DNA of 64,000 nucleotides. Origin: Gari tellinella (lineage: Eukaryota; Mollusca; Bivalvia; Cardiida; Psammobiidae). The translations under genes and the position numbers were made by a program. Of this stretch, positions 31,475 through 41,923 are shown piece after piece. Position 1 is the stretch's first letter; every line of letters begins with the position of its first letter. The stretch is from the NCBI GenBank assembly GCA_922989275.2, contig OV277864.1, positions 28,531,550 through 28,595,549 of the forward strand. Direction: 5' to 3'. The notes beneath the pieces are model-generated. The model saw only the letters and a program-made list of their open reading frames with translations. It was not told the origin of the DNA and made no database searches.

Positions 31475-32551
31475 TTATAGTACATGCTCAAGATGACGTC
31501 CTCCCCGAAGCAAAACGACGTCTAAACGTTTCTTGAAGTTGTTTATCACGGATTTGCACATGTCTGTCGGAATATTTCTAATTTCACGTCTAATTGATAG
31601 CTTCAACTCTTCTGTGGAGGATGGCGAAGGACTATACACTCTATCTTTGAGATAACCCCACAGAAAAAAATCAAGAGGACTTAGGTCAGGAGAGTGAGGA
31701 GGCCACACATTGTCTGTTCTGTAAGAGATAAAGTTTGTGCCGAACGTTGTTTCCAGCCATGCGATAACTTCTCCAGATGTATGGGGTGTGGCACCATCTT
31801 GCTGGAACCAAATGCTATTTAAGTCCGCTCCTTTTCTGCGTAATACTGGCAAAAATTTCTTCTTTAAGAGGTTCAGGTAGCGTGCACTGTTTATTGTCTC
31901 AACATCACCGTTTTCATCCTCAAAAAAGTACGGACCAATAATTCCTGATGAACTTAATGCCGCCCATACCGTCACCTTCTGTGAATGTAATGATCGCTCA
32001 ATACAAAAGTCTGGTTTTTCAGTACCCCAGAAACGGCAGTTCTTTTTATTCACTTGAGCATTTAGATAGAAGTGAGCTTCGTCGGAAAACCAAATATTGT
32101 CTGCTATTTCCGGCCGATCTTTCATCCAGGTCGCGAAAGCAAGTCTACTGCTGATATCAGATTCCTTCAAATGTTGTTTGATTGAAATAGTATACGGTGT
32201 CAATTTTAAGTCATACCTTAGCATCCTGTATACGCTGGAAACACTGGCTTTGTTAGTTATATCACCCAAGACTCGGCGCACGGACTTCTGTGGTGTTTCT
32301 GCAATAACAGATTTCACTTGCTCCAATGACTCCGGTGATCTGACTGCTCTCGGTCTCCCGGCATTCTCATGTCTTCTGTCTTTTACCGATCCTGACTGTT
32401 CAAATCGTTTAACAATTCTATGCACTTGCATTTTATTCAATTTGTTATCTTCAGGATATCGCATTTTCATTGCTCTGATAACTGTGGCTGGTGAATAAGT
32501 CTCATAATAAAGCTTAACTATTTCTGTGGACTTTTCTGTAGGAAGCATCAT
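31475..32551 (-). CDS. DD41D transposase, apparently intact (358 aa)
   Basis: The start is MMLPTEKSTEIVKLYYETYS. The N-terminal 70 residues form a helix-turn-helix unit of the type found at the front of many animal mariner-like proteins (KLYYETYSPATVIRAMKMRY, QVHRIVKRFEQSGSVKDR), followed by GRPR, an AT-hook-like motif. A second helix-turn-helix covers about residues 80-125. The DDE domain has WFSDEAHF (first Asp, about residue 181), WFQQDGATPH (second) and PPHSPDLSPLDFFLWGYLKD (third). The distance from second to third Asp is 41 residues, defining the DD41D group rather than mariner (34) or Tc1 (34, Glu). No stop or frameshift interrupts it, and all three Asp are present, so activity is possible but untested. 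It ends EHVL before TAA. Confidence 0.9.
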   Translation of the reverse strand: MMLPTEKSTEIVKLYYETYSPATVIRAMKMRYPEDNKLNKMQVHRIVKRFEQSGSVKDRRHENAGRPRAVRSPESLEQVKSVIAETPQKSVRRVLGDITNKASVSSVYRMLRYDLKLTPYTISIKQHLKESDISSRLAFATWMKDRPEIADNIWFSDEAHFYLNAQVNKKNCRFWGTEKPDFCIERSLHSQKVTVWAALSSSGIIGPYFFEDENGDVETINSARYLNLLKKKFLPVLRRKGADLNSIWFQQDGATPHTSGEVIAWLETTFGTNFISYRTDNVWPPHSPDLSPLDFFLWGYLKDRVYSPSPSSTEELKLSIRREIRNIPTDMCKSVINNFKKRLDVVLLRGGRHLEHVL

Positions 32552-32574
32552 TTTGAAAATACAACTTATTTTGA

Positions 32575-32602
32575 TGACGTCATCAATGACGTCATGACGT
32601 CA
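32575..32602. promoter_or_regulatory. Three CRE-like palindromes upstream of the transposase
   Basis: TGACGTCA occurs three times in 28 bp (32575, 32587, 32595), starting 24 bp before the transposase start codon. TGACGTCA is the consensus for CREB/ATF bZIP factors. Their position suggests a promoter element of the transposon, or simply short tandem duplication. Confidence 0.6.
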
Positions 32603-33136
32603 ACGTTCTCCCGTAATTTTTAAATTGCTGAAAGCTTTGAAATGTCTCCTTTAAAATGACATATAACACGACTGTGCTGTGTGTTCTGTGTACTTTTTAT
32701 TTTAGTTTGTAATGGTAACCGATATTATGAAACTTTTTTTCAGTTAAAAAACCCAATACACTTATTTTAATTCTTTTCGAAGGCGATATATTTGAGGCAG
32801 ATGACATTTAAACATGATATGGGTTACACGGGAAAGAGTGTCGTCTTGTTCACTGTATCAGCCATTCATTTTAACAGCAGTCCTAAATTAACGTCATTTT
32901 CAAAAGTGTCCCTTGCAAAAACATGCCGAATACTTAGCAGCTGATATATGTATGCTTTAAAGAGAAGATAAACTTTATACATCTTTGGAGCAGCGTCGGT
33001 CCTGATACACATGTACATGTAAGACGTCAATCTGGGTCCAAAAATTTCATAAATATTTGCCAAGTCTCGCTAAACATGATACAGGACCTATCCAAAATCG
33101 AGACGTGAGCTTCGTGACGACATTTTGAATATTTGA

Positions 33137-33383
33137 TACAGTGGAGAAAATGTTATCATTTCCCGTTTAAACGCAAACGAAACGCAAATGCATCGCAATA
33201 AAACGTAGGAAAAGACAACATTTCGATAATTCTGACTATTCATGTTAATCTGAGTTGCAAATATTTTGCTAAAACAGGTTTGTTCATTGCAAACAGTTTG
33301 GATCAAAATCAGGTATCTGGTAACCCGGCGATGTGTCACTAGTCAACAATATTAGGAAAACGTAAATTGTCTCCAATTTACTG
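33137..33383 (+). mobile_element. FB-1 element, right half decayed
   Basis: Left TACAGTGGAGAAAATGTTAT, CCCGTTTAAACGCAAACG, ATGCATCGCAATAAAACG. In the middle, CATTGCAAACAGTTTGGATC and TAACCCGGCGATG suggest a rearranged hairpin. Right TCTCCAATTTACTGTA. Confidence 0.75.
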
Positions 33384-33404
33384 TAACCCGTTTTCGTTTT
33401 GTTT

Positions 33405-33625
33405 CGTTCATTTGAGAATGAGAAGATGTTTTTCTTTCTCGTTTAAACGTAAACGAAACGCAACCGCATGGGCAATAGAACATACATGTAGCAAATGACA
33501 ACTTGTTGGCGATTCTGACTAACTATTGAGATCTGACCAGCACAGTTTGTACCCTGATCAGCCGGATTAGCAGATCTTAGTCCACGCTGTTTGCAAATGA
33601 TATTTATCAACGGTTCCAATACAGT
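33405..33625 (+). mobile_element. FB-1 element, decayed
   Basis: GAGAATGAGAAGATGTTTTT, CTCGTTTAAACGTAAACGAA, GCACAGTTTGTACCCTGATC, then CCACGCTGTTTGCAAATG. The ends are not intact. Confidence 0.65.
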
Positions 33626-33686
33626 TAGGGTTTAACTATAGGAATGTACGACTAGATGTTTCTAGACTAGAGTAATATTTATCGTA

Positions 33687-33895
33687 AACAGTAAAATCTC
33701 TCTATAACGACCACTAAAATAAATGGTAATTAGATATATAAAAGACAGGTGACAGCTTAAAGCAAGGTGACAGTGAAACAGAAAGCTCCTAAAGGAGCTT
33801 TCTGTTTAACTGTCACCTTGCTTTAAGCAGTCACCTGTGACAAACAAAAAATAATCAACACAATTAAGTGGCCGTTATAGAGAGGTTTTACTGTA
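33687..33895 (+). mobile_element. D element, near-perfect hairpin
   Basis: CAGTAAAATCTCTCTATAAC on the left and ATAGAGAGGTTTTACTGTA on the right. The stem CTTAAAGCAAGGTGACAGTG, AAACAGAAAGCTCCTAAAGG is matched almost perfectly by its complement. Confidence 0.93.
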
Positions 33896-34048
33896 ATAGT
33901 GTGACTATACAACGGCCATGTGCCACCTGGTGGACATTACGTGTATTGTAATGTATTGATCACATGTACATATTTTGGCATGCAAGCTGTTGCGCAAATA
34001 TCCATACCAGCATACATGTATATGTACATGCACTTTCGCTCTTTGTCC

Positions 34049-34287
34049 TTAACCCTTTCCTCCCTGGAAGCTCAAAGGGCAATTCTAGTTTTCAATTTAG
34101 TCTAGTCCATTTTTGACTTTGATTTCGATAATACAAGTCAACGTGATAAACAGTGTAGACCCTGATCAGAAGGCTCCTTATGGAGCCCTCTGATCAGGGT
34201 CTACACTGTTTGCATAGGACAAGTATACTCCACAAGACAATATTTGTAAATGACGCATATGTGCGTGACTAGGGTATAAAGAGTTAA
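34049..34287 (+). mobile_element. C-like TTAA element, variant ends
   Basis: TTAA at 34049-34052 and 34284-34287. It starts CCCTTTCCTCCCTGGAAGC and ends AGGGTATAAAGAG. The hairpin AACAGTGTAGACCCTGATC, AGAAGGCTCCTTATGGAGCC keeps the outer arms of C but replaces the GACGCCG inner stem by GGCTCC/GGAGCC, resembling the D inner stem. Confidence 0.85.
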
Positions 34288-34523
34288 ACAGTCTGCACAC
34301 AATAGACGAATATGTAATATATTGAACATCATGCAAATTGTTTGCATTCTGGTGAAATAACGAGTATCTCGGCGTGTCATCTGAATCGAAATTACTCGTC
34401 ACTGTGATTGTATATTTTTGAAAAACAAATGCAGATAATCTTACGATGAGATTTTGTGAACACGACACTTTTTGTAGACGACAACTACAAAACGTGATAA
34501 AGATGAACGCCATACCGTCTGCA

Positions 34524-35126
34524 TACAGTGTACAATGTGTTATTATTTTCTAATAAATGCCTTTACCCTAAAACTACTACAGCTCTCCCTCTCAACAACG
34601 ACAATCATTGGGACACACAAACGTGTGCGTTGTTGGGAGGGAGTTGTTACAGGGAGGGAATTTTCAATTTTGTTTACATTTGCAAACAGCTTGAATCCAA
34701 ACCAGACGCCGCTCAACACGGCGTCTGACCTGGATTCAAGCTGTGTGTCACTCTTTAATATTTTCCCCCCTATCAAAATGTTCAATATGTAACTTTGAGA
34801 AAAACAGCAGACGACAATTTTAAGCAGACTATTTTACAGTAGTAAAGCGTTAGACATAATTGTCTTGTTTCGGGAACTGCGGGAAAGGTCGTTGTAAGGA
34901 GGGAGTCGTTATTGGGAGGGCCGTTGAAGGGAGGGAGCATTGTATTTCCAGTGCGAACAGTTTTGAGCTAGATCAGACGCATCTGAACAGTCTCAAAATA
35001 AGTTGCCACTCAAAATAAAATAAATAGTTAAAATTGCCAGCAAGTTGTCATTTTCTACGTTTTATTGCAATTGGTTTGCGTGTCATTTGGGTTTAAACGG
35101 GAACGAATAACGACTTCTCTACTGTA
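34524..35126 (-). mobile_element. FB-1 element interrupted by an F element
   Basis: Starts TACAGTGTACAATGTGTTAT and runs through AAATGCCTTTACCCTAAAAC. It is broken at a TA (34578-34579) and resumes at 34943 with TATTTCCAGTGCGAACAG. It ends TTCTCTACTGTA. Confidence 0.9.
34580..34942 (+). mobile_element. F element, complete, TA-flanked
   Basis: Family description. F ends are CAGCTCTCCCTCTC and GAGGGAGCATTG with TA on both sides. The left subterminal block is CAACAACGACAATC...GTGCGTTGTTGGGAGGGAG. The hairpin is CAAACAGCTTGAATCC, GACGCCGCTCAACACGGCGTC and GGATTCAAGCTGTGTG. The right block is ATTGTCTTGTTTCGGGAACT and GGAGGGAGTCGTTATTGGGA. Confidence 0.92.
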
Positions 35127-35154
35127 AGCAGGAACGCTATTATACATGTACCCG

Positions 35155-35290
35155 TACATTTAAATTGCAGAATATATTATTCTTTCCAGTTTAAATTAAA
35201 CGCAAACAAAATGTCAAAGAATAAAGAAAATGACAGTACATGTTAATTATATGCTGACTGTTTATGCTTATCTGGCAAACAATTTGGGCA
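35155..35290 (+). mobile_element. FB-1 left remnant
   Basis: TTGCAGAATATATTATTCTT, CCAGTTTAAATTAAACGC and TATCTGGCAAACAATTTGG. The right half is missing. Confidence 0.55.
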
Positions 35291-35476
35291 TGCACATTTT
35301 GTCATGTTCCAATACATTGAATTCAACCTTATTAATCACCTTAATTGGAAACTGGAATTTTCCATTTGCAGTTTCAGAAATGAATGACTGAAAGTACACT
35401 AATTTGATAAAAACCAGCACCACCCTGAAGCTATCCTTCAAACGCGATTTATAGTGTCCCTTAACTGTTCTCAATT

Positions 35477-35712
35477 ATAGTGGAGATAATGTTGAACGAA
35501 ACGCAGACACATTCCAATAAAATGTAGAAAATTACACTTTGTTGGCAATTCTGTCTAGTTATTATTATTATCTGAATGGCAAACAGTGTGATCCTGATCA
35601 GACGGCGGTTACCATGCGTCTGATCTGGCTCCAAACTGTTTGCACGGGATATAATAGTTTTAGCGTAAACGCGTTTATTGGGAAATAAAACCGTCTTCGC
35701 CACCACTTTGCA
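35477..35712 (+). mobile_element. FB-1 element
   Basis: ATAGTGGAGATAATGTTGAA on the left, with the CCCGTTTAAACGCAA block deleted. The hairpin is GATCAGACGGCGGTTACCAT with GCGTCTGATCTGGCTCC. Right AACCGTCTTCGCCACCAC. Confidence 0.75.
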
Positions 35713-35743
35713 GTGTCTGTCGGCTGCGGCATGGACATTCTGT

Positions 35744-35993
35744 TACAGTGGAGAATCTGTTATTCTTTCCCGTTTAAACGCAAACGTACGCAAACGTAAA
35801 GCGCTAAAACGTAGAAAAGAACAACTTTTGGACAATTCTGATAATTCTTGTTTATCTTGGTTGCAAACAGTTTGGAGCCTGATCAGACGCCGGGTCACCC
35901 GGCGTCTGATCCGGCTCCAAACTGTTTGCACTGCAAATAATAGTTTTAGCGTAAACGCGTTTATTGGGAAAGAATAACAGATTCTCCACTGTA
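35744..35993 (+). mobile_element. FB-1 element, complete (250 bp)
   Basis: TACAGTGGAGAATCTGTTAT to AGATTCTCCACTGTA. The full hairpin is GATCAGACGCCGGGTCACCC, with loop bases differing from 14329 but the stem intact. It is the inverted near-twin of the copy at 14329, sharing the unusual AATCTGTTAT terminus. Confidence 0.94.
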
Positions 35994-36094
35994 GAATAAT
36001 GGCTTTGAGAGACTCCGATGCTATTGGCACGCAATGTAGCGATTAGATGCAAGTTGCAAACTGATATGAGTACTTTAGATTTCGTGTTTAGGCA

Positions 36095-36332
36095 TACAGT
36101 AGAGAATGTGTTACTGCTTCAAACTGAACGTGTTTGTGCATAAACATTTATTTCCAATGCAAACAGTTTGGCGTCTGATCAGTTTCTAAACTGTTTGTCA
36201 TTCAGAGTTAGACAGAAAAAATCAACAATTTATAGATGTTTCCATTTGTAGCAATTTCGTGCATTGTTTATGCGTTGCATTTCGCTTTGTTTACATGAAA
36301 ACACGGAAAAAAATAATGTCATTTCTACTGTA
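36095..36332 (-). mobile_element. FB-1 element, collapsed hairpin
   Basis: TACAGTAGAGAATGTGTTAC and CATTTCTACTGTA. The core is reduced to CAAACAGTTTGGCGTCTGATC and TTCTAAACTGTTTGTC. Confidence 0.85.
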
Positions 36333-36379
36333 TGTTCTTGTGATTGTTGATGTTTTCGTTTAAAAAGATAAAAGATAAG

Positions 36380-36630
36380 TACAGTAGAGAAGACGTTATT
36401 CTTTCCCGCTTAAACGAAACGAATCGCAAACGCAAACGAACTAAAATGTAGAAAAGTGAAACTTTTGGACAATTCTGATAATTCATGTTTACCTTGGTGG
36501 CTAACAGTTTGGAGCCTGATCAGACGCCGGGTTACCCGGCGTGTGATCTGGCTCCAAACTGTTTGCAATAGAAATAATAGTTGTTGTGTAAACGCATTTA
36601 TTGGGAAAGACTTAAGTTTTCTCCACTGTA
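36380..36630 (+). mobile_element. FB-1 element, complete, first of a pair
   Basis: TACAGTAGAGAAGACGTTAT to TTTTCTCCACTGTA. Perfect inner stem GACGCCGGGTTACCCGGCGT. Only GT separates it from the next FB-1. Confidence 0.93.
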
Positions 36631-36632
36631 GT

Positions 36633-36870
36633 TACAGTGGAGAAGACGTTATTCGTTCCTAAAAAGGCGTTTTCGCTATGACTGTTATTTCCCGTGCAAA
36701 TAGTTGGGAGTCAGATAAGAAGCCGTCTGATCAGGCTACAAATGCATGTCACTCGGATTAAAATAAATGGTCAGAATTGCCTACAAAGTGCAATTTTCTA
36801 CATTGTATTGAAACGCGTTTTGCGTTTCCTTTCTATTGTAAAGGGAACTAAAAACGTCTTCACCACTGTA
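36633..36870 (-). mobile_element. FB-1 element, second of a pair
   Basis: TACAGTGGAGAAGACGTTAT to CTTCACCACTGTA, in opposite orientation to its neighbour. The hairpin is collapsed (GTCAGATAAGAAGCCGTCTG). Confidence 0.88.
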
Positions 36871-37089
36871 TATTATCTTGCAAACCCTCTTGAGTGAAAA
36901 AAAAATGACAATCGATAATTCGAAATCGTTTGCGTCGAAATAGTCCGCATTTCTTCATATCGTGTAAGACCAAACTAACCGTTCTTAAACGTTGAAACCT
37001 GACATAGTCACGTTATAACTTTGAAATACGTATCTGCTCAAGTTAAATGAGTTCGAACTATCAAGATTCGATTGAACTCATATAGGTAT

Positions 37090-37385
37090 GCTCCTTAATT
37101 CATTCACCCCTAAAAAGTTCAATGGGCAATTCTAATATCCAATTAGATCTAGTCAATTTATGTTCATTTAGGTTTAGTATGATTTGTCTGTTAACGTTCG
37201 TTTTATACCATCCATGGATTACACGTAATTGGACTTTTTATTTAGAAAGTACTTCAAAACTATATAAGACAAACATCACAGATCTCGATCAGAGGTTTCC
37301 TGTGTTTCATGTACACCGTTTGCTAAGGACGAGTTTACTCATTGAATGTGTTTCAATGACCTTACTAGGATATAGGACAACGTGC
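37090..37385 (+). mobile_element. C-like element, decayed
   Basis: TTAATTCATTCACCCCTAAA, GGGCAATTCTAATATCCAAT and TAGTCAATTTATG resemble the left part of the 34049 element. GTACACCGTTTGCTAAGGAC and CCTTACTAGGATATAGG resemble its right part. The stem is lost. Confidence 0.5.
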
Positions 37386-37404
37386 CCTAGTTTCGAATAT
37401 TGGA

Positions 37405-37610
37405 ATATAGGCAGATCTGCCTAGACAGATTCCGGATCTGCCTAGACCATGTTGGAATTCCAATACTTGTATGGCCTAGCCTTATTGGAATTCTAGTATG
37501 GCATAGGCAGATCCAGAATCTGCCTAGACCATATCAGGATCATAGTAGGATTCAAATACGGCTAAGCAGATCCGGAATCTGCCTAGACCACATTAGCATC
37601 ATAGTCAATC
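37405..37610. repeat. Degenerate repeat array with CAGATCYRGAATCTG palindromes
   Basis: At least three units of the form GGCANATCYRGAATCTGCCTAGACCAYRTT (for example near 37409, 37504 and 37565). They are separated by GAATTC/TAGTATGGC segments. A related fragment is at 38140-38180 (GCAGATTCCAGATCTGGC). It is not a known satellite to me. Confidence 0.65.
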
Positions 37611-38603
37611 TACCTCAACTAAGCTATTAGTTTGGATATTGGAGGAGATAAAAGTAGTGTATTAATAAGTGACCATTCACCCTCACTTTTGGTTGTACTA
37701 CACACATATCTAGCTCAACCAGTTAATGGACAATTAAGCACCATATTGGTACAAATGTATGAGAGTAAAATAAAAGTAATGTGTTGATACCAATTAACCA
37801 TTCCTTTAAATTTTAACAGAAACAACAAACACAATTCACCATTCACTTGTGACTGTATTCCACAAGTGACAATGTCAAACTTAATTTTGAAAGCAATCAA
37901 TAAATAGACTTATATATAATTAAGGACAAGATCCTGCTAGAATTGTTAAAAAGTGCCTATGTTATCACTTAAAGAAGAAAGACTTATAGACTATTATTAG
38001 GAAATATGTTAGGCATAACTTCAACAACTAGATAATAATGTTAGAAGTGTTTAAAAATACCCCTGTTATCTAACTTGAATAACAAAGAATTGTCCAAAAA
38101 TACATATGAAGTACTGAAACAACTAGATTCTGATATGGCCTATGCAGATTCCAGATCTGGCTTGATTCCAATATGGCCTACGACGTATACGTAAACCGGT
38201 CGGCTATCAGTCTCGTCAATTGATGGCCGAACCGAAGCATGCTCGAGCATGGCTCAGTACGGGCCATTGCTTTATTTGAATGGCCAATCGCTCTACGTAG
38301 CGTGCCGATATTGCCTCGATATCATTAGGGGTGAGCCACCTTTTGTAACACATTTATTTCAATAGATCATCTTGGTACAGACATTAGATAACTAACGAAA
38401 CCCAGGGACAATTGATGAAAAAATATCTGGTTAAACAATTGGATCAGTATGCCAGGGCTATTAAATCGATGTGTTTGCTTTGAGAACATTATTTGATTAT
38501 TTTCACTCATAAATACATATTAAGTCATCTACTCAACTACAAGTAGAAACCATAGTGAGTAGCAATCAATGCAGCTTTTGTCAGACTTAAGGCAATCAAT
38601 AGT
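37611..38603. other. No gene seen
   Basis: AT-rich, with no exon or element recognised apart from the short relative of the preceding array near 38140. Confidence 0.4.
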
Positions 38604-38853
38604 TACAGAGGAGAAACACGTGAGTCATTCCCGTTTAAATAAAACTAAACGCAAACGCAATGCACTTAGATCAAGAAAATGACAGAGCTTTGAAAAACTG
38701 AACATTCCAATTTAATCTGAGTGGCAACAGTTTGGAGCCAGATCAGACGCCGGGTTACCCGGCGTCTGATCTGGCTCCAAACTGTTTGCAGCAGACATGT
38801 GGTTTTTAACATAAACGCGTTTATTGGGAAATAATGCAGTCTTCTGCACGGTA
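38604..38853 (+). mobile_element. FB-1 element, complete (250 bp)
   Basis: TACAGAGGAGAAACACGTGA and GTCTTCTGCACGGTA. Perfect stem GATCAGACGCCGGGTTACCC and complement, with symmetrical outer arms GGAGCCAGATC and GATCTGGCTCC (most copies have CTGATC on the left). Confidence 0.92.
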
Positions 38854-41160
38854 TTTTAGATTGAATAAAGTGGGAAGTGATTACACTTTCTTTCTCAACA
38901 AATGCCCCATTCAAGGTTGATTATATGGCATTTACCTGAATCGGAAGGCATTAACCTTGTGTCTGTTGGTTTATCGTCTACTTTTAAACGTATCGTCTGT
39001 TCAAATTCCGTAAGTTAAGATTAAAGGAATTTTGACAGAAGAAACGTTAACACAAGTATAAAAGAATTTGGAATCTAAGTTCTCTGAGTTGCTTCGCATC
39101 TGATCTGGACCTAAACTTTTTGTTAATATGAGTCCGGATACACTGTAAGAGGTAATACTCATTTAAAGTGTTTCATTCGTTTCTAAGCTACAATAATGGT
39201 TGTAGATGCAATCCTTAATGTTATTTTTATGTACATTTTTGTTTCCTTGAGCGGATGAGGACTCAGTTGAAAGTTTGAACTCGACTCTGATTACAGATGT
39301 TTCAGTGGTTTGAAACAATAAAAAGTGTAGAAAGTTGCTGCATGTAAATGCATAGCACTTATAAACTTACCATAGATCTATGTCGTAAGAGGGTTCTACA
39401 ATCCTCAATGAGTTGGATTGTTACTGACCCCGTTGACAAATTCATCAGTTATTAATGTTTCACAATCGAGGGTTCGACCATAAATGAGTGGTCACTTCGC
39501 ATACCCACTGTAAGGGCATGTTACGTCTAATGATTCATCTCAAATCAACCGTATTACATGTTACATGCATTGCTTTGGTTAAAAAAAGTGTATGAAAAAA
39601 CAAAGTCATCAATTAATTCATACATGTACTCAATTCAATAAGAAATCGTGCACTTTGTTTTCTGTAATATTTCATCGACTACTTTTCTGAAGGTCTATAT
39701 AGTTGGTACTTAAACTCCAACCAGTTCATGAACAATACGACGGACATTTCAAATGTTTGATATGTTGTCGTTTTAAGAGGTAGTCTTTGAACGAGAAAGA
39801 AGTTTTAATATCAACGTTTCAAAGTAACTGTAAGAATCAGACGGTGTATAGTTTGGAATTTTATTGTGTTTAATTTGTAATTTTTACGTTAATTCTCGTC
39901 AGTACCGTATGTATCAACATTTGCTAACGATACAAACAGTAATTAGACCTCACGTAGACCTTATGTTACGTCTATGACGACGTCGGGAATGAAAATTGTC
40001 CTATTCTTGAATGAGGTCATTTGTAAATTCCATAAGATGTTTTCACCTCAAACCGCCCATGCGACCATCATGATGATTCAGAATATTATAAGACCAATCA
40101 CTGAAGAGACGCAATTCCATTGCTGTCGCCCCAGACGGAAAAAACGTCTTGCTTGCTTCAAACAAATGACCGATGACGTGCTTTCAAGATGTTCCCCACA
40201 AAGGTCCTCTTAGTCCGGATGGGTGTCTCAACTTGCCTAGGGCAACACAATACGATCCGTCGGCTAAAACCGTACTGCCTAGCAGTACTAGACGCTATTG
40301 AATACGACGTCCAAGTAACATCAACGTTTCACGTCCATTGGTTGAATTGATGTCTTAGGTCTATGTATATATCTGCGGCGATCTGCCACTCAGCTTGTAT
40401 GTTAAACTATTTGCACAACCGAATTATTGTGTTTTTGTGGCATTCTAACGCCCTACTCACGTTAGTGACTTTTTAGTTATGGGTAAGCATATTAAAGACT
40501 TAAAGACATATTTGCTTATTTTCATTCAATATCAGCAAGTTGGTTGTGTACCAATGTGAATTCAAATGTGTTTTAATCTTTGTATAAGGCATACCAATCA
40601 CACTCCTGCACGTTTCCGGTGATATGTGCATTTCCTTGAGCTGCACGTGCAATTCAAACGAAACCATGTATTTCAAAATAAACTCAAAATCTGTTTACAA
40701 ATTCTTTCTCATCTTCGTTTATATTCAAATGTATGTTTCAGAGCTTTGTAAGTTGTTACGGCGGATCGTTTCCCAACTCAGACACAAATTTTACGGGAAA
40801 ATGAATGAGGTCCTTACTGATAGGCGATGAACACAAACACAACAACAAATAATATACATAAACATATAGGAAAGGTTATAAAGAATTTCAAATGATGTCT
40901 CAGTCTTTAAATGTAATGCACCAAGACGCTTGCGGAACTAAGATCGGCTATACACATGTACTCACATATGCAAAGAACATTTATTACTTTGGATCGCCTA
41001 TTCATAGATAAAAATTGGCCCAGCAATATCCCAATATTTCTATTTGACCTCCTCTTCATAAACTTATTAAAACTACAGAAGTAATCTGTTCATGTGGATG
41101 TCAACCCTTCGTTGTTTTTTGTTCATTAACTAGTTCTATACACAATAGTAAACTATTTTG
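38854..41160. other. Longest repeat-poor stretch; no gene recognised
   Basis: About 2.3 kb in which none of the window's element families is recognisable. The open frame at 39974-40213 (ending CFKQMTDDVLSRCSPQRSS) has no known motif and no obvious splice signals. It could be single-copy intron or hold an unseen regulatory region or exon. Confidence 0.4.
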
Positions 41161-41164
41161 TTTA

Positions 41165-41330
41165 AAGCTTAACCCTCCTTTGCCTTCCCCGAAAACATTG
41201 TTTATTTGCAAACAGTTTGACACTCATCAAGGTATTATTTTGGTTATTTACCTTTTAAAAAGCTAAATTTTAGAAATAAGAACAGGTCACACTTGTTTTA
41301 AGCAAATGACGCCATGACAGCACAGGAGTA
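41165..41330 (+). mobile_element. B1 element lacking its stem-loop
   Basis: GCTTAACCCTCCTTTGCCTT on the left, then TTTGCAAACAGTTTGACACTC directly joined, so both arms fused with loss of the inner palindrome. GAAATAAGAACAGGTC and AATGACGCCATGACAGCA lie on the right. Confidence 0.65.
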
Positions 41331-41554
41331 AAGCCATTTGTGCCCGTGATCCCATATTGGGACATAGGCAACCAGTGTAAACTCTTATCATACGCCGCAT
41401 ATTGCGGCGTCTGATCAGAGTCTACACTGTTTGCTGATAGGAATTTTAATATATACAAAATGAAAATGAAAATGACCAGGCATCCCTTTGATAAAAAATG
41501 GACTAATCCAATATGTAAACAAGGAATAATCCACTTTGCACAAATGTGTTAAAC
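41328..41554 (-). mobile_element. C element
   Basis: GCCATTTGTGCCCGTGATCC on the left; GCACAAATGTG with TTAA (41547-41554 region) on the right. The stem is GACGCCGCATATTGCGGCGTC (right arm) with CATACGCCGCAT (left arm). The left TTAA is mutated and abuts the B1 end. Confidence 0.8.
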
Positions 41555-41923
41555 TGAATCGTTAGTTATTTCTAAAAGCTGCCTTTTCTACAGTTAATGG
41601 TATCGTTTACGTTTTGTTTAACGTTTACACTGGAAATACATGTATTAGCATTGTATTCACCAATTGTAGCATGGTAGATCTTTCAGCAGAAATACTTTTA
41701 GATCTTAAGTAGAATTGATTGTGCTTTATGTGACCTAATTTTACTACTGATTGGCGGAAATGTTAGAATCACTTTAAATAGATGTTTTGTGCACAACTCT
41801 AAGAGGTATGTTTGAATTGAGATTCGTAAAGAATTTGAAACCAAACATATTGCTATAACAATAAGATATTAGCTGACAGAAATGTATCAGGATGAACAAT
41901 ATCAGTCACTGAAAATGTTTAAA

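Larger units (their letters stand above)
31295..32743 (-). mobile_element. DD41D IS630/Tc1/mariner transposon
   Basis: The left end is CAGGGTGTTTCATAATATCG after TA (31293-31294). The inverted right end shares 21 bases from GTTTCATAATATCGGTTACC onward. It differs outside that core (TTTTTTTCAG then TTA), so the exact right border near 32743 is uncertain. The element carries a single uninterrupted transposase on the minus strand. Confidence 0.85.

Noticed and set aside
31948..32498. Plus-strand ORFs of 68 and 133 codons opposite the DD41D transposase
   Set aside because: They are antisense shadows of the transposase reading frame.
39974..40213. 79-codon ORF as an exon
   Set aside because: No domain recognised and no clear flanking acceptor/donor pair. 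It does not match the expected RasGRF continuation.
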